Shown here piece after piece: positions 56,544 to 64,000 of a DNA stretch of 64,000 bases (position 1 is the stretch's first letter; the number at the start of each line of letters is the position of its first letter). A model generated the notes under the pieces. It had not been told where the DNA came from. It was given only the letters and a program-made list of their open reading frames with translations, and ran no database searches. The stretch covers positions 372,001-436,000 of the forward strand of contig NZ_BDBE01000025.1 in assembly GCF_001612825.1 (NCBI RefSeq), given 5' to 3'. The stretch is from Nocardia caishijiensis NBRC 108228 (GTDB lineage Bacteria > Actinomycetota > Actinomycetes > Mycobacteriales > Mycobacteriaceae). A program made the translations under genes and the position numbers.

Positions 56544-57748
56544 GACGTGCGGCTGTCCGCGGGCACGTGTGGACGGCTGCTGATCCGCTTGACGTAGCTG
56601 GTGATGTTGTCGACGGTCTCGGCCAGCGAATCCCCACCGAATTTTTCCAGCGCGGCCTGCGCGAGTACCAGCGCCACCATCGATTCGGCGACGACGGCGG
56701 CGGCGGGCACCGCGCACACATCGGAGCGCTGGTGGATGGCGACGGCTTCCTCGCCGCTGGACATGTCGACGGTCGACAGCGCCCGAGGCACCGTCGAGAT
56801 CGGCTTCATCGCCGCGCGCACCCGCAGCGCCTCGCCGTTGGTCATGCCGCCTTCCAGCCCGCCCGCGCGGTTGGTCGAGCGCAGCACACCGTCGGGGCCG
56901 GGACGCATCTCGTCGTGGGCCTGGCTGCCTCGGCGGCGGGCGGTCTCGAAACCGTCGCCGACCTCGACACCCTTGATCGCCTGGATACCCATCAGCGCGG
57001 CCGCCAGGCGCGAGTCGAGCCGCTGCTCGCCGCTGGTGAACGAGCCGAGTCCGATGGGCAGCCCGTCCACGATCACCTCGACCACGCCACCGAGGGTGTC
57101 GCCGTCCTTCTTGGCCGCCTCGATCTCGGCGATCATCGCCGCCTCGGCCTCGGCGTCGAACGCGCGCACCGGGCTGGCGTCGACGGCGTCGAGATCCTGC
57201 GGACCCGGCACGACACCGGTGGTGTTCGCGGCGGTACCGATCGACACGACGTGCGAGATCACCTCGACGCCGAAGGCCTGGCGCAGGAAGTTCCGAGCGA
57301 CGGTGCCCGCCGCGACCCGAGCGGCGGTCTCGCGGGCGCTGGCGCGCTCGAGCACCGGCCGCGCGTCGTCGAAGCCGTACTTGAGCATGCCGGAGTAGTC
57401 GGCGTGTCCGGGGCGCGGGCGCGTGAGGGGAGCGTTGCGGGCCATGCCGTCCAGGGCCGCCGCGTCGACGGGATCGGCCGACATCACCTCGGTCCACTTG
57501 GGCCACTCCGAATTGGCGATCTCGATCGCGACCGGACCACCCATGGTCCGCCCGTGACGCACGCCGCCGACCAGCGTGACCTTGTCGGCCTCGAACTTCA
57601 TTCGGGCGCCGCGCCCGTAGCCGAGCCGACGGCGCGCGAGCTGTGCGGAGACATCGTCCGATGTCACCTCGACTCCGGCGACCATCCCTTCCAGGAGGGC
57701 GACGAGAGCGGGACCATGGGATTCTCCGGCAGTTATCCAGCGCAACAC
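56540..57748 (-). CDS. aroC: Chorismate synthase
   Basis: A 402-residue FMN-dependent enzyme that makes chorismate, the last step of the pathway. It starts [20 protein letters not shown], contains [14 protein letters not shown] and the third signature [23 protein letters not shown] 57748 gives the standard N-terminus with GGAAG nine bases upstream; an in-frame ATG at 57757 lies next to the purine stretch and is less likely. It overlaps aroK. Confidence 0.96.
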
Positions 57749-57933
57749 GCCGACCATCTTCCCACGTCGGCGCCCGCAGTTGGGCACGTGGTCGGCAGTG
57801 ACGAGCAGCACGCCGCCGGTGTGCCTGCTCACGCGGCACCGGCCACCGCCCTGTCTCGCCTACCCCGACGCTCACCGGGCCCTCGTATCGGGGCGCGTGG
57901 ACGGCGTCGAGCACCGGCGCGTCGCCACCTTCG

Positions 57934-58407
57934 TCACGTCAGCGCCATCGCCGTCACCGTGGCCAGACACATCGCCGGACCGTGCGGCACGACCCGGGGA
58001 GACGACGCCCGCCGCACGCTCTCGACCGCGCGGCCCGACATCCGGCGCACCCAGTGCCGCCCGAGCACGACGGCGGCCGCCAGCCCCGTGAGCAACGGCG
58101 CCACGATGGCTGCCCACGTCCATGCGGGCGGGCCCGCCAGTGCGGCCGCCGCTCCCAGCGCGATCGCCAGCTTCACATCCCCGGCGCCGAGGGCGGCGGG
58201 TGCGATCAGGTGGGTCACCAGGTACGGCATGGTCAGTAGGGCGGCACCGATCAGCGCCGTGGTCAATTGCCCGGTGTACCAAGCGAACCCGAAGACGGCG
58301 ACCGCGCCGGTTCCGGTGAGCGCGTTGGGCAGGCGGCGGGCATGGACGTCGATCACGCCGAGGAGCAGGCACCAGGCGATGAGCAGGCAGAACGCGGCAG
58401 TTGTCAT
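57934..58407 (-). CDS. Short type IV prepilin peptidase (A24, no methyltransferase domain)
   Basis: A 157-residue membrane aspartic protease with the two catalytic Asp residues: D20 in [11 protein letters not shown] and D77 in [13 protein letters not shown]. It lacks the N-terminal methylase region of PilD and is TadV/Rv2551c-like in size. No pilin, tad or comG genes are in the window. It would process class III or Flp-type signal peptides if those exist elsewhere. It heads the minus-strand aroC-aroK-aroB block, though a 185-base gap without a gene separates it from aroC. Confidence 0.85.
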   Translation of the reverse strand: MTTAAFCLLIAWCLLLGVIDVHARRLPNALTGTGAVAVFGFAWYTGQLTTALIGAALLTMPYLVTHLIAPAALGAGDVKLAIALGAAAALAGPPAWTWAAIVAPLLTGLAAAVVLGRHWVRRMSGRAVESVRRASSPRVVPHGPAMCLATVTAMALT

Positions 58408-58458
58408 GCGTCGATCGTGCTGGCCCGTGTGGCGGCGAGCGAGGCCTCGATCGCCGAA

Positions 58459-58486
58459 TGTGGACAACTTCGACACATGTGGACAG
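58459..58486. promoter_or_regulatory. Pair of DnaA-box-like sequences between the prepilin peptidase gene and pepQ
   Basis: TGTGGACAA at 58459-58467 is the exact complement of the actinobacterial DnaA box TTGTCCACA, and TGTGGACAG at 58478-58486 differs by one base. They are direct repeats 19 bases apart in the 209-base divergent region (58408-58616). Two boxes alone do not make an origin; local DnaA regulation is more likely. Confidence 0.4.
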
Positions 58487-58604
58487 CCGGGTCTCCAGAA
58501 GTGCTGTCGCGCAGCGCTTCCACCGAGGTCGGCACGCGAAAAGGCGTGGCGCGCCCGGAACCGACGCCCGCGCACTCGATGCCCACGTGTTCGTGGTTCG
58601 GCGG

Positions 58605-58610
58605 TAGCGT
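58605..58610 (+). promoter_or_regulatory. -10 element for a leaderless pepQ transcript
   Basis: TAGCGT ends six bases before ATG 58617 with no ribosome-binding site, consistent with leaderless initiation. Confidence 0.5.
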
Positions 58611-58616
58611 TGACTC

Positions 58617-59738
58617 ATGTGTGCTGACTACACGGGTCCCGACCACGCGGCACGGCGTGGCGCCCTGCGGAGCCTGCTGGTGGAGAACGGCGTCGACGCG
58701 CTGCTGGTGACCGATCTGGTCAACATCCGCTATCTCACCGGCTTCACCGGCTCCAACGCCGTCCTGCTCGTGCACTCGTGGGACATGCGCGGCGCCGAGG
58801 ACCGCACCGTCATCGGCACCGACGGCCGCTACGCCGCCCAGGTGGCCGCACAGACCCCCGATCTGCGTGCCGAGATCTCGCGCGCCACCGCCCGGCGCAT
58901 CCTCGAACTGGCCGGTGAGTGGCAACTCGGTCGGGTCGGTTTCGAAAGCCACGTGGTGACCGTCGCCGAGCACGAGGCGTACGTGGGGCTGCGCACCGGA
59001 CTGCAGTTGGTGCCGACCTCCGGGTTGGTCGAACAGCTGCGCATGGTCAAAGACGCCTACGAGGTCGAGCAGCTGCGGGCCGCGTGCGCCGCCGCCGACG
59101 CCGGGCTGGCCACCCTGCTCGACCGCGGACTGCTGCGTCCAGGTCGCACCGAACGTCAGGTGGCGAGGGATCTCGAGTGGGCGATGTTCGAACACGGCGC
59201 CGAGGCCGTCTCGTTCGAGACCATCGTGGCCGCGGGCGCCAACTCGGCCGTGCCGCACCACCGGCCGACCGGCGCGGTCCTCGCCGAGGGCGACTTCGTG
59301 AAGCTCGACTTCGGCGCGGTCGTCGACGGCTACCACTCCGACATGACACGCACCCTCGTCCTCGGCGTGCCCGCCGAGTGGCAGCGCGAGATCTACGAAC
59401 TGGTCGCCCGCTCACAGCAAGCGGGACGGGAAGCACTCGCGCCCGGGGCGAAGACCGCCGAGGTCGACGCCGCCGCCCGCACGGTGATCGAGGACGCCGG
59501 TTACGGCGCGCAGTTCGTGCACGGCCTGGGACACGGCGTCGGACTGCAGATCCACGAAGCGCCCGGAGTCGCCAAAACGAGTACCGGTACACTTCTCGCA
59601 GGCGTGGCGGTGACCGTCGAACCAGGTGTGTACCTTCCCGGCCGCGGCGGGGTCCGGATCGAGGACACGCTCGTGGTGCGCGAAGGGGGCCCGGAACTGC
59701 TCACCCTCACCAGCAAGAACCTGACCGTCGTCGAGTGA
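58617..59738 (+). CDS. pepQ: Xaa-Pro peptidase (M24 family)
   Basis: A 373-residue creatinase-fold aminopeptidase or proline dipeptidase. The N-terminal domain has [13 protein letters not shown]. The dimetal ligands are visible: two Asp in [18 protein letters not shown], His in [13 protein letters not shown], Glu in [11 protein letters not shown] and Glu in RIEDTLVV. It heads pepQ-efp-nusB, the order found in mycobacteria. Confidence 0.95.
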   Translation: MCADYTGPDHAARRGALRSLLVENGVDALLVTDLVNIRYLTGFTGSNAVLLVHSWDMRGAEDRTVIGTDGRYAAQVAAQTPDLRAEISRATARRILELAGEWQLGRVGFESHVVTVAEHEAYVGLRTGLQLVPTSGLVEQLRMVKDAYEVEQLRAACAAADAGLATLLDRGLLRPGRTERQVARDLEWAMFEHGAEAVSFETIVAAGANSAVPHHRPTGAVLAEGDFVKLDFGAVVDGYHSDMTRTLVLGVPAEWQREIYELVARSQQAGREALAPGAKTAEVDAAARTVIEDAGYGAQFVHGLGHGVGLQIHEAPGVAKTSTGTLLAGVAVTVEPGVYLPGRGGVRIEDTLVVREGGPELLTLTSKNLTVVE

Positions 59739-59787
59739 CGACGGTGCCACCGAGACACGCAGTAACGAACGAGGAGATCCGAAGACA

Positions 59788-60351
59788 GTGGCGGACACCA
59801 GCGACTTCAAGAACGGCCTTGTGCTGAAGATCGACGGTCAGCTTCAGCAGATCGTCGAATTCCAGCACGTGAAGCCGGGTAAGGGCCCTGCCTTCGTGCG
59901 GACCAAGCTGAAGAACGTCGTGTCCGGCAAGGTCGTCGACAAGACCTTCAACGCGGGTGTCAAGGTCGAGACCGCCACGGTCGACCGTCGTGACATGACC
60001 TACCTGTACCACGACGGGTCCGATTACATCTTCATGGACGGCGAGACCTTCGACCAGATCTCCATCCCGGAGGCCACCATCGGTCAGGGTGCGCGCTTCC
60101 TGTTGGAGAACATGGGCGTCCAGGTCGCCGTGCACGAGGACGCGCCGCTGTTCGTGGAGCTCCCCGTCACCATCGAGCTGCTGGTCCAGCACACCGACAT
60201 CGGTCTGCAGGGCGACCGCTCCACCGGCGGCACCAAGCCCGCCACCCTGGAAACCGGCGCCGAGGTTCAGGTCCCGCTGTTCATCAACACCGGTGACAAG
60301 CTGAAGATCGACTCGCGCGACGGCAGCTACCTCGGCCGCGTCAACGCCTGA
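59788..60351 (+). CDS. efp: Elongation factor P
   Basis: A 187-residue protein with three beta-barrel domains that relieves ribosome stalling at polyproline. The tip loop reads KPGKGPAF, with Lys at the position modified in some bacteria; no epmA-type modifier is in the window. GTG 59788 follows GAGGAG. Many proteins in this window have proline-rich tails that could be clients. Confidence 0.97.
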   Translation: MADTSDFKNGLVLKIDGQLQQIVEFQHVKPGKGPAFVRTKLKNVVSGKVVDKTFNAGVKVETATVDRRDMTYLYHDGSDYIFMDGETFDQISIPEATIGQGARFLLENMGVQVAVHEDAPLFVELPVTIELLVQHTDIGLQGDRSTGGTKPATLETGAEVQVPLFINTGDKLKIDSRDGSYLGRVNA

Positions 60352-60353
60352 TC

Positions 60354-60863
60354 GTGGCGGACTCCCCGGCGGACAAGAAGGGCTCGTACAAGAAGCTCGG
60401 TGCGCGCCACAAGGCGCGTCGCCGTGCCGTGGACATGCTGTTCGAGGCGGAGGCGCGTGACGTCGACGTCTCCGATCTGCTGGCCGAGCGCGCCGAGCTC
60501 GCGACCCGCGATCAGAGCGTGGCACCTGTGCACCCGTACACCAACACCCTCGTCGAGGGCGTCGCCGACGACCTCGACCGTGTCGACGGCACCATCGAGT
60601 CCTACCTGCAGGACTGGACCCTGACCCGGCTACCCGCCGTGGACCGGGCCATTCTGCGGATCGCGGTGTGGGAGCTGTTCCACGCCACCGATGTGCCCCC
60701 GGTCGTCGCGGTCGACGAAGCGGTGGAGCTGGCCAAGGAGCTGTCCACCGACGACTCCCCGTCGTTCGTGAACGGTGTGCTCGGTCAGGTCGTTCAGGTG
60801 GCACCGCAGGTGCGCGCGGCCGCCGCCGCGACACGGGCGCCGAGGCCGGACCCGGAGGCCTGA
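60354..60863 (+). CDS. nusB: Transcription antitermination factor NusB
   Basis: A 169-residue all-helical RNA-binding protein that assembles with NusE on rRNA boxA. The start [20 protein letters not shown] and the block FVNGVLGQV are typical. It starts two bases after efp, and the end is a short Ala/Arg tail. Confidence 0.95.
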   Translation: MADSPADKKGSYKKLGARHKARRRAVDMLFEAEARDVDVSDLLAERAELATRDQSVAPVHPYTNTLVEGVADDLDRVDGTIESYLQDWTLTRLPAVDRAILRIAVWELFHATDVPPVVAVDEAVELAKELSTDDSPSFVNGVLGQVVQVAPQVRAAAAATRAPRPDPEA

Positions 60864-60865
60864 GC

Positions 60866-61129
60866 GTGCCCAAGTACCTGGTGATGGCCCGGCGTACGCC
60901 CGGGTTCGACGCCTCGGTCATCGAGCCGCATCGCGCATTCCTGCGTGACCTGCTCGCGAAGGGGCAGTTGCAGGAGAGCGGTGGCTTCAGCGACGGCACC
61001 GGTGGCGCCTATGTGGTGCTGGTCGATGACCTCGATACCGCGACGACGATCGTGCGTTCCGACCCCCTGCACACCATGGGTGCTTCGGAACTGACGATTC
61101 ACGAATGGACGATCACCGTCTCCGCGTGA
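60866..61129 (+). CDS. YciI-like small protein
   Basis: An 87-residue ferredoxin-like protein of the YCII/DGPF superfamily, with the strand MPKYLVMARRTPGFD, a hydrophobic helix, GAYVVLVDDLDTA and a final HEWTITV. The conserved His and Asp expected of the family are not unambiguous, so activity is unknown. GTG 60866 follows GGAGG seven bases upstream and lies two bases after nusB. Confidence 0.8.
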   Translation: MPKYLVMARRTPGFDASVIEPHRAFLRDLLAKGQLQESGGFSDGTGGAYVVLVDDLDTATTIVRSDPLHTMGASELTIHEWTITVSA

Positions 61130-61144
61130 ACCCCGCTGGACCCG

Positions 61145-61176
61145 ACAGCCGTGCGCTCGAACGAGCGTGCGGCTGT
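61145..61176. terminator. Hairpin downstream of the nusB-yciI genes
   Basis: Fifteen-base arms (61145-61159 and 61162-61176) pair with one two-base internal mismatch and a tight two-base loop, 16 bases after the last stop. The remaining bases to 61325 hold no gene. Confidence 0.6.
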
Positions 61177-61325
61177 TCGTCATTCGGGTCAGGTGTCCCG
61201 ACGGCCTCCGCCGGTGGGTGTACGAGGAAACCGACGGAGGCGCGACCGCGCCGGGTAGCGCGGTGCCGGGGTGTGCCTGGGCACCCGATGATCCTGCAAC
61301 CTCGAGTGGGCTCGAGGTCAAGCGG

Positions 61326-63470
61326 TCAGCGTCTGGCGTGGACGAGGGGCGCGAGGAAGTTCTCGACCTGCGCTCCCGACGGCTGACCGAGCCGCCTGCC
61401 CAGATAGTCGGGCGCGTCGCCCGCCGCGCGGCACCGGTCGGGGTCGGTGTTGGCCGGGTCGTTGGAATAGCGTTCGCCGAGCATGGTCGCCTTGGCGACT
61501 TCGCGCCCGGTGCGTAGCTCGTAGACGATCACCTCGTAGGTGGCGCGGAACAGGTTGACCGTGCGTCCGACCGGTGCGCCGGGCGCGGGCCCGTACTGGC
61601 AGGTCTGGACGAGGTCACGCAGCTCCAGCTGCTTCATGCAGGCGATGAGCTGGACCGTCGCCGGGTCGGTCGGGCGCCAGGCGGGCGAATCCTCCGGTCG
61701 GACCATGGTCGTGAGATGCCCCGAGAGGTAGATCGGCGCCACGTCACCGCGCTGGTAGGGCGCGGCGTTCGGGAAGGGTTTCTTGTCGGGCCCGCACATG
61801 CGGTCGTAGTCCGACATCTCGAACCGGCTCGCCTGCACGGCCGTGATGGCGAAGAACCCGGCCCCGAACAAGACGATGAACAGGACCAAGCCGAGTCCCG
61901 CCCCGATCTTCGGCAGGCGCCTGCCACGCTCCGCGCGTTCACGGACGGGCCGGTTCTGCCAGCGTTCACGCAGCGACGGCCCGTCCGGCGCGGTACGCCG
62001 CAGCGTCCCGCCGCCCCGGAGGTCGCGCCAGCGGCGGCGTAGTGACGGACGTCGCGCGGTTTGCTCGTGTCCGACCCAGTCGGTCCAGACACCCGAGTTC
62101 GAGCTGTGCGTATCGGTGCTCGACGGCACGCTCCAGGATGCGGCGGCCGCACTGGACGACGTGCTGGCGCCGTGCCTCACCGAGGAATCCTCGTGTAGCT
62201 CATCTTGTTCCACGCCCGCGATCGCCGGAGGTTCCGGCTCGGGAGCGGTACGTCGCGGTAGGCCACTGTCGCTCTTGTGCAGTGAGATGAGGTCGGAATC
62301 GCGACCGTCGACCTCGTCATCCGATCGCTCGTCATCCCGGTTCACCGTGTCGTGCCCGGGCGGCGGTGCGCTGGCGTGATGCGCCACGACCGCCTCGCTG
62401 TCCGGCGCCGCACCGAGGTCCGCGTTCTTCGTGCGTTCGATATCGGGCAGGCCCGGGGGCGGCGCGGTCGGCGGCGACACCGCCGCGGTGCCGCGCTCGT
62501 CGGCCGAACCCGGATCGGTCGAGACTTCGGCCGAATTCGGCGACGGCGCATGCTTTTCCGCCTCGACGGCGCGCTCCGCACCGGCCGGTTCCTGCTCGAC
62601 AGGCGCGGATTCCGCCGTGGCGGAGGTTTCGTCCGAGGCGGGCGCGGAACGGGACGGCCGGTTGGCCATTCGGTCGATCGCCGCCAGGAACGCGGGCGTA
62701 GGAGACTGGATCGGACCCACCGGATCATTATGCGCTGTGTCGGGCGCCGCGGCCTCGGAATGCGTTGCGGCGGAAGCGGATAGCGAACCGATCTCGGCGG
62801 AGGACGTCGGCGCGGCGGGCCGACTGGTCGCGGCCGCTTCGAGTTCGGCCGGGAACCCCTGTGCTGTCAGGTCGTCGGTCGAGGGCAGCAGGTGTGCGAG
62901 ATTGAGGGCCGTGAAGACCCGCGCGACGTCCTCGACGCTGAGCCGCACGGTGCGCCCGATCTCGGCCTCGAAATAATCGTGCAGGGCCGTGAAGTCGTCG
63001 CGGTCCACGATCACCGCGCGGTACCCGTCGGCGATGCGTGTCTCCTCGATGGTGATCTCGGCGCCGGGCTGGGGGACCAGTGCGATCACCGCGTTCACCC
63101 AGCCGAAGATCCCGGACTGCTGCAGCAGGCTTTTCGCGGCGAACACCTGCCTGCGCACCTGCACGAACGGGTTCGGTACGCGCGCCGCGTGATACAGCGC
63201 CGCCGGGGCGCCGTCGACCGTCCACGGCCCGTTCGGTGGGGTGGCGAGGGTGCCTTCCTGGCGGGTGGTGAACCCCTTCACCTCCAGGATGGTCACCGTC
63301 TGCGGGGTGCACACCAGCGCGTCGACCTCGACGGCGCCGCCCCGGTTCTCCGGCACATGACAACGGAAGACCGCGACGCCACCGGCCCGGAATGCCGCGT
63401 CGCGAATCGCCGCACCGACGATCTGTTCCGCGCCTTCGAGTTCGGTCTCGTCCGCGACAACGACGATCAC
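61326..63470 (-). CDS. NERD (nuclease-related) domain protein with disordered linker and membrane-anchored C-terminal domain
   Basis: A 714-residue protein. Residues about 10-130 form a NERD domain with a PD-(D/E)xK-like site: Asp50 in AVEVDALV and Glu63-x-Lys65 in ILEVKGF. Residues about 225-500 are Ala/Pro/Ser/Thr/Glu-rich and disordered. A basic stretch with several Arg clusters precedes one membrane helix at about 524-547 (LGLVLFIVLFGAGFFAIT), and the last 167 residues are extracytoplasmic with Cys residues (MCGPDKK, IACMKQ, QTCQYG, DRCRAA). The nuclease-like domain is thus inside and the sensor-like domain outside. GTG 63470 (GGGGG upstream) is the likely start; 63551 is possible. Function unknown; defence or DNA handling is a guess. 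Confidence 0.8.
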   Translation of the reverse strand: MIVVVADETELEGAEQIVGAAIRDAAFRAGGVAVFRCHVPENRGGAVEVDALVCTPQTVTILEVKGFTTRQEGTLATPPNGPWTVDGAPAALYHAARVPNPFVQVRRQVFAAKSLLQQSGIFGWVNAVIALVPQPGAEITIEETRIADGYRAVIVDRDDFTALHDYFEAEIGRTVRLSVEDVARVFTALNLAHLLPSTDDLTAQGFPAELEAAATSRPAAPTSSAEIGSLSASAATHSEAAAPDTAHNDPVGPIQSPTPAFLAAIDRMANRPSRSAPASDETSATAESAPVEQEPAGAERAVEAEKHAPSPNSAEVSTDPGSADERGTAAVSPPTAPPPGLPDIERTKNADLGAAPDSEAVVAHHASAPPPGHDTVNRDDERSDDEVDGRDSDLISLHKSDSGLPRRTAPEPEPPAIAGVEQDELHEDSSVRHGASTSSSAAAASWSVPSSTDTHSSNSGVWTDWVGHEQTARRPSLRRRWRDLRGGGTLRRTAPDGPSLRERWQNRPVRERAERGRRLPKIGAGLGLVLFIVLFGAGFFAITAVQASRFEMSDYDRMCGPDKKPFPNAAPYQRGDVAPIYLSGHLTTMVRPEDSPAWRPTDPATVQLIACMKQLELRDLVQTCQYGPAPGAPVGRTVNLFRATYEVIVYELRTGREVAKATMLGERYSNDPANTDPDRCRAAGDAPDYLGRRLGQPSGAQVENFLAPLVHARR

Positions 63471-63569
63471 CACGACCCCCTGTGCACCAGACTGCGGACT
63501 ACCACCAGAGTACGGTGTCCCCCTGCCGTTCCGAATCTCGTTGTCGAGCAACGAATCCGGTAAGAACGA

Positions 63570-64000
63570 TTACCCATCTCGCCACAGTGTGCTTCCTGGC
63601 GGCCTCAGGTCGTCGCCCGACGGACGGTCCCAGGTGAGCGGCGGCGTGGTGACCTGCCCCGCGACCAACGCCAGCCCGGTCGGCCGGTCGACGGCGAGGA
63701 ATCCGAAGGGGCGATCGATCCGCACCGAGGTGATGGTCGCCGTGTTCGGCTGCGGGATGCCACCCGGGAACATAGCGACGGCGGCCACCGCGGCCGCCTC
63801 GAAACCGGCGGAGTCGAACCGCGCCACCACGCTCTGCGCCGCGGCTTCGACGGCGAGCGGGAACGAGCTGATGCCGGGGAAGTGTCCGCGCGAGGAGTCA
63901 CGGGCGGCGGAGAGGCCGAACAGGTCGGCTCGGTCGAGCAGGTCGTGGTGCGCGCTGATGTCGAACGGCGGCAGCGTCACGACGACGGAGTCGCCGCCGT
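63570..64000 (-). CDS. Serpin family protein, C-terminal part (5' end outside window)
   Basis: About 142 residues of a minus-strand gene running off the window. The order fits the serpin C-terminus: strand VTLPPFDISAHHDLL, breach-type region, the reactive-loop hinge GFEAAAVAAVAMF, and the final strands DRPFGFLAVDRPTGLALVAG. An Ala-rich hinge is typical of inhibitory serpins, but the predicted P14 residue is Phe where small residues are usual, so inhibition is uncertain. Bacterial serpins are uncommon and usually target proteases. It ends at a TAA 100 bases before the NERD gene start. Confidence 0.8.
   Translation of the reverse strand, partial: GGDSVVVTLPPFDISAHHDLLDRADLFGLSAARDSSRGHFPGISSFPLAVEAAAQSVVARFDSAGFEAAAVAAVAMFPGGIPQPNTATITSVRIDRPFGFLAVDRPTGLALVAGQVTTPPLTWDRPSGDDLRPPGSTLWRDG

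Noticed and set aside
56544..57914. Upstream extension of the aroK frame through aroC
   Set aside because: This is the off-frame shadow of aroC; GTG 56543 overlaps the aroC stop and gives a coherent kinase.

Overview
This is a high-GC actinobacterial chromosome segment, most probably Nocardia or a close relative in the Nocardiaceae. The evidence is GC-rich codon third positions, many GTG starts, leaderless-type promoters, an MmpL/Pap/mycocerosic-type PKS lipid locus, EspC/EspA-like secretion substrates, and a housekeeping gene order that recalls the ppiB-hisS-Rv2578c-Rv2576c-Rv2575-aspS and rarA-alaS-ruvX-mltG-aroE-aro-pepQ-efp-nusB region of Mycobacterium tuberculosis (comparison from memory, no search run).

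Layout. (1) 1-12.5 kb: a tightly coupled operon for a single-membrane type IV secretion apparatus. It holds the C-terminus of a MinD/ParA-like protein, two tiny two-helix membrane proteins, two paralogous VirB8-like proteins, a VirB6-like channel, a PrgI/SCO6880-family protein, a VirB4-like ATPase, a transposase-like HTH protein, a VirB1-like three-domain cell-wall enzyme, a lipoprotein, a VirD4-like coupling ATPase and a DUF4913 protein. No relaxase or integrase lies in the window. (2) 12.5-16.6 kb: a coiled-coil protein, membrane-anchored cyclophilin, a dehydrogenase remnant, hisS and a small membrane protein. (3) 16.6-31.7 kb: a divergent lipid locus. One arm is mmpL, a GT-C glycosyltransferase and an Ag85-like esterase; the other is an iterative reducing PKS, a Pap-type acyltransferase, an unknown protein and an MFS exporter. 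It lies between hisS and the Rv2578c-like gene, where M. tuberculosis has a single gene as I recall. (4) 31.8-36.5 kb: a radical SAM gene behind an exact SOS box, a short-chain dehydrogenase behind a KstR-consensus palindrome, and an EspC-EspA-like pair. (5) 36.5-47.3 kb: a zinc metalloprotease, aspS, membrane proteins, a kinase-like protein, a siderophore-interacting protein, a decayed ECF sigma gene, PhoD and rarA. (6) 47.4-63.5 kb: alaS-ruvX-mltG-aroE, then an inverted block (B-4DMT protein, aroB, aroK, aroC, prepilin peptidase), then pepQ-efp-nusB-yciI, a NERD-domain membrane protein and the C-terminal part of a serpin.

How parts work together. The two lipid arms are each translationally coupled and suggest one pathway: the PKS builds a saturated acyl chain, the Pap enzyme esterifies it, MmpL and/or MFS export the lipid, and the GT-C and Ag85-like enzymes can modify it outside the membrane. 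The T4SS operon contains every core class expected of a Gram-positive DNA or protein translocator. The cell-wall protein keeps an intact M23 active site but has lost both recognisable NlpC/P60 catalytic residues. The aroB-aroK-aroC block supplies chorismate; its shikimate kinase carries an unusual disordered tail of about 386 residues.

No tRNA, rRNA, CRISPR array or recognisable insertion sequence was seen. Start codons were chosen from ribosome-binding sites, overlaps with the previous stop, leaderless -10 spacing and family lengths.
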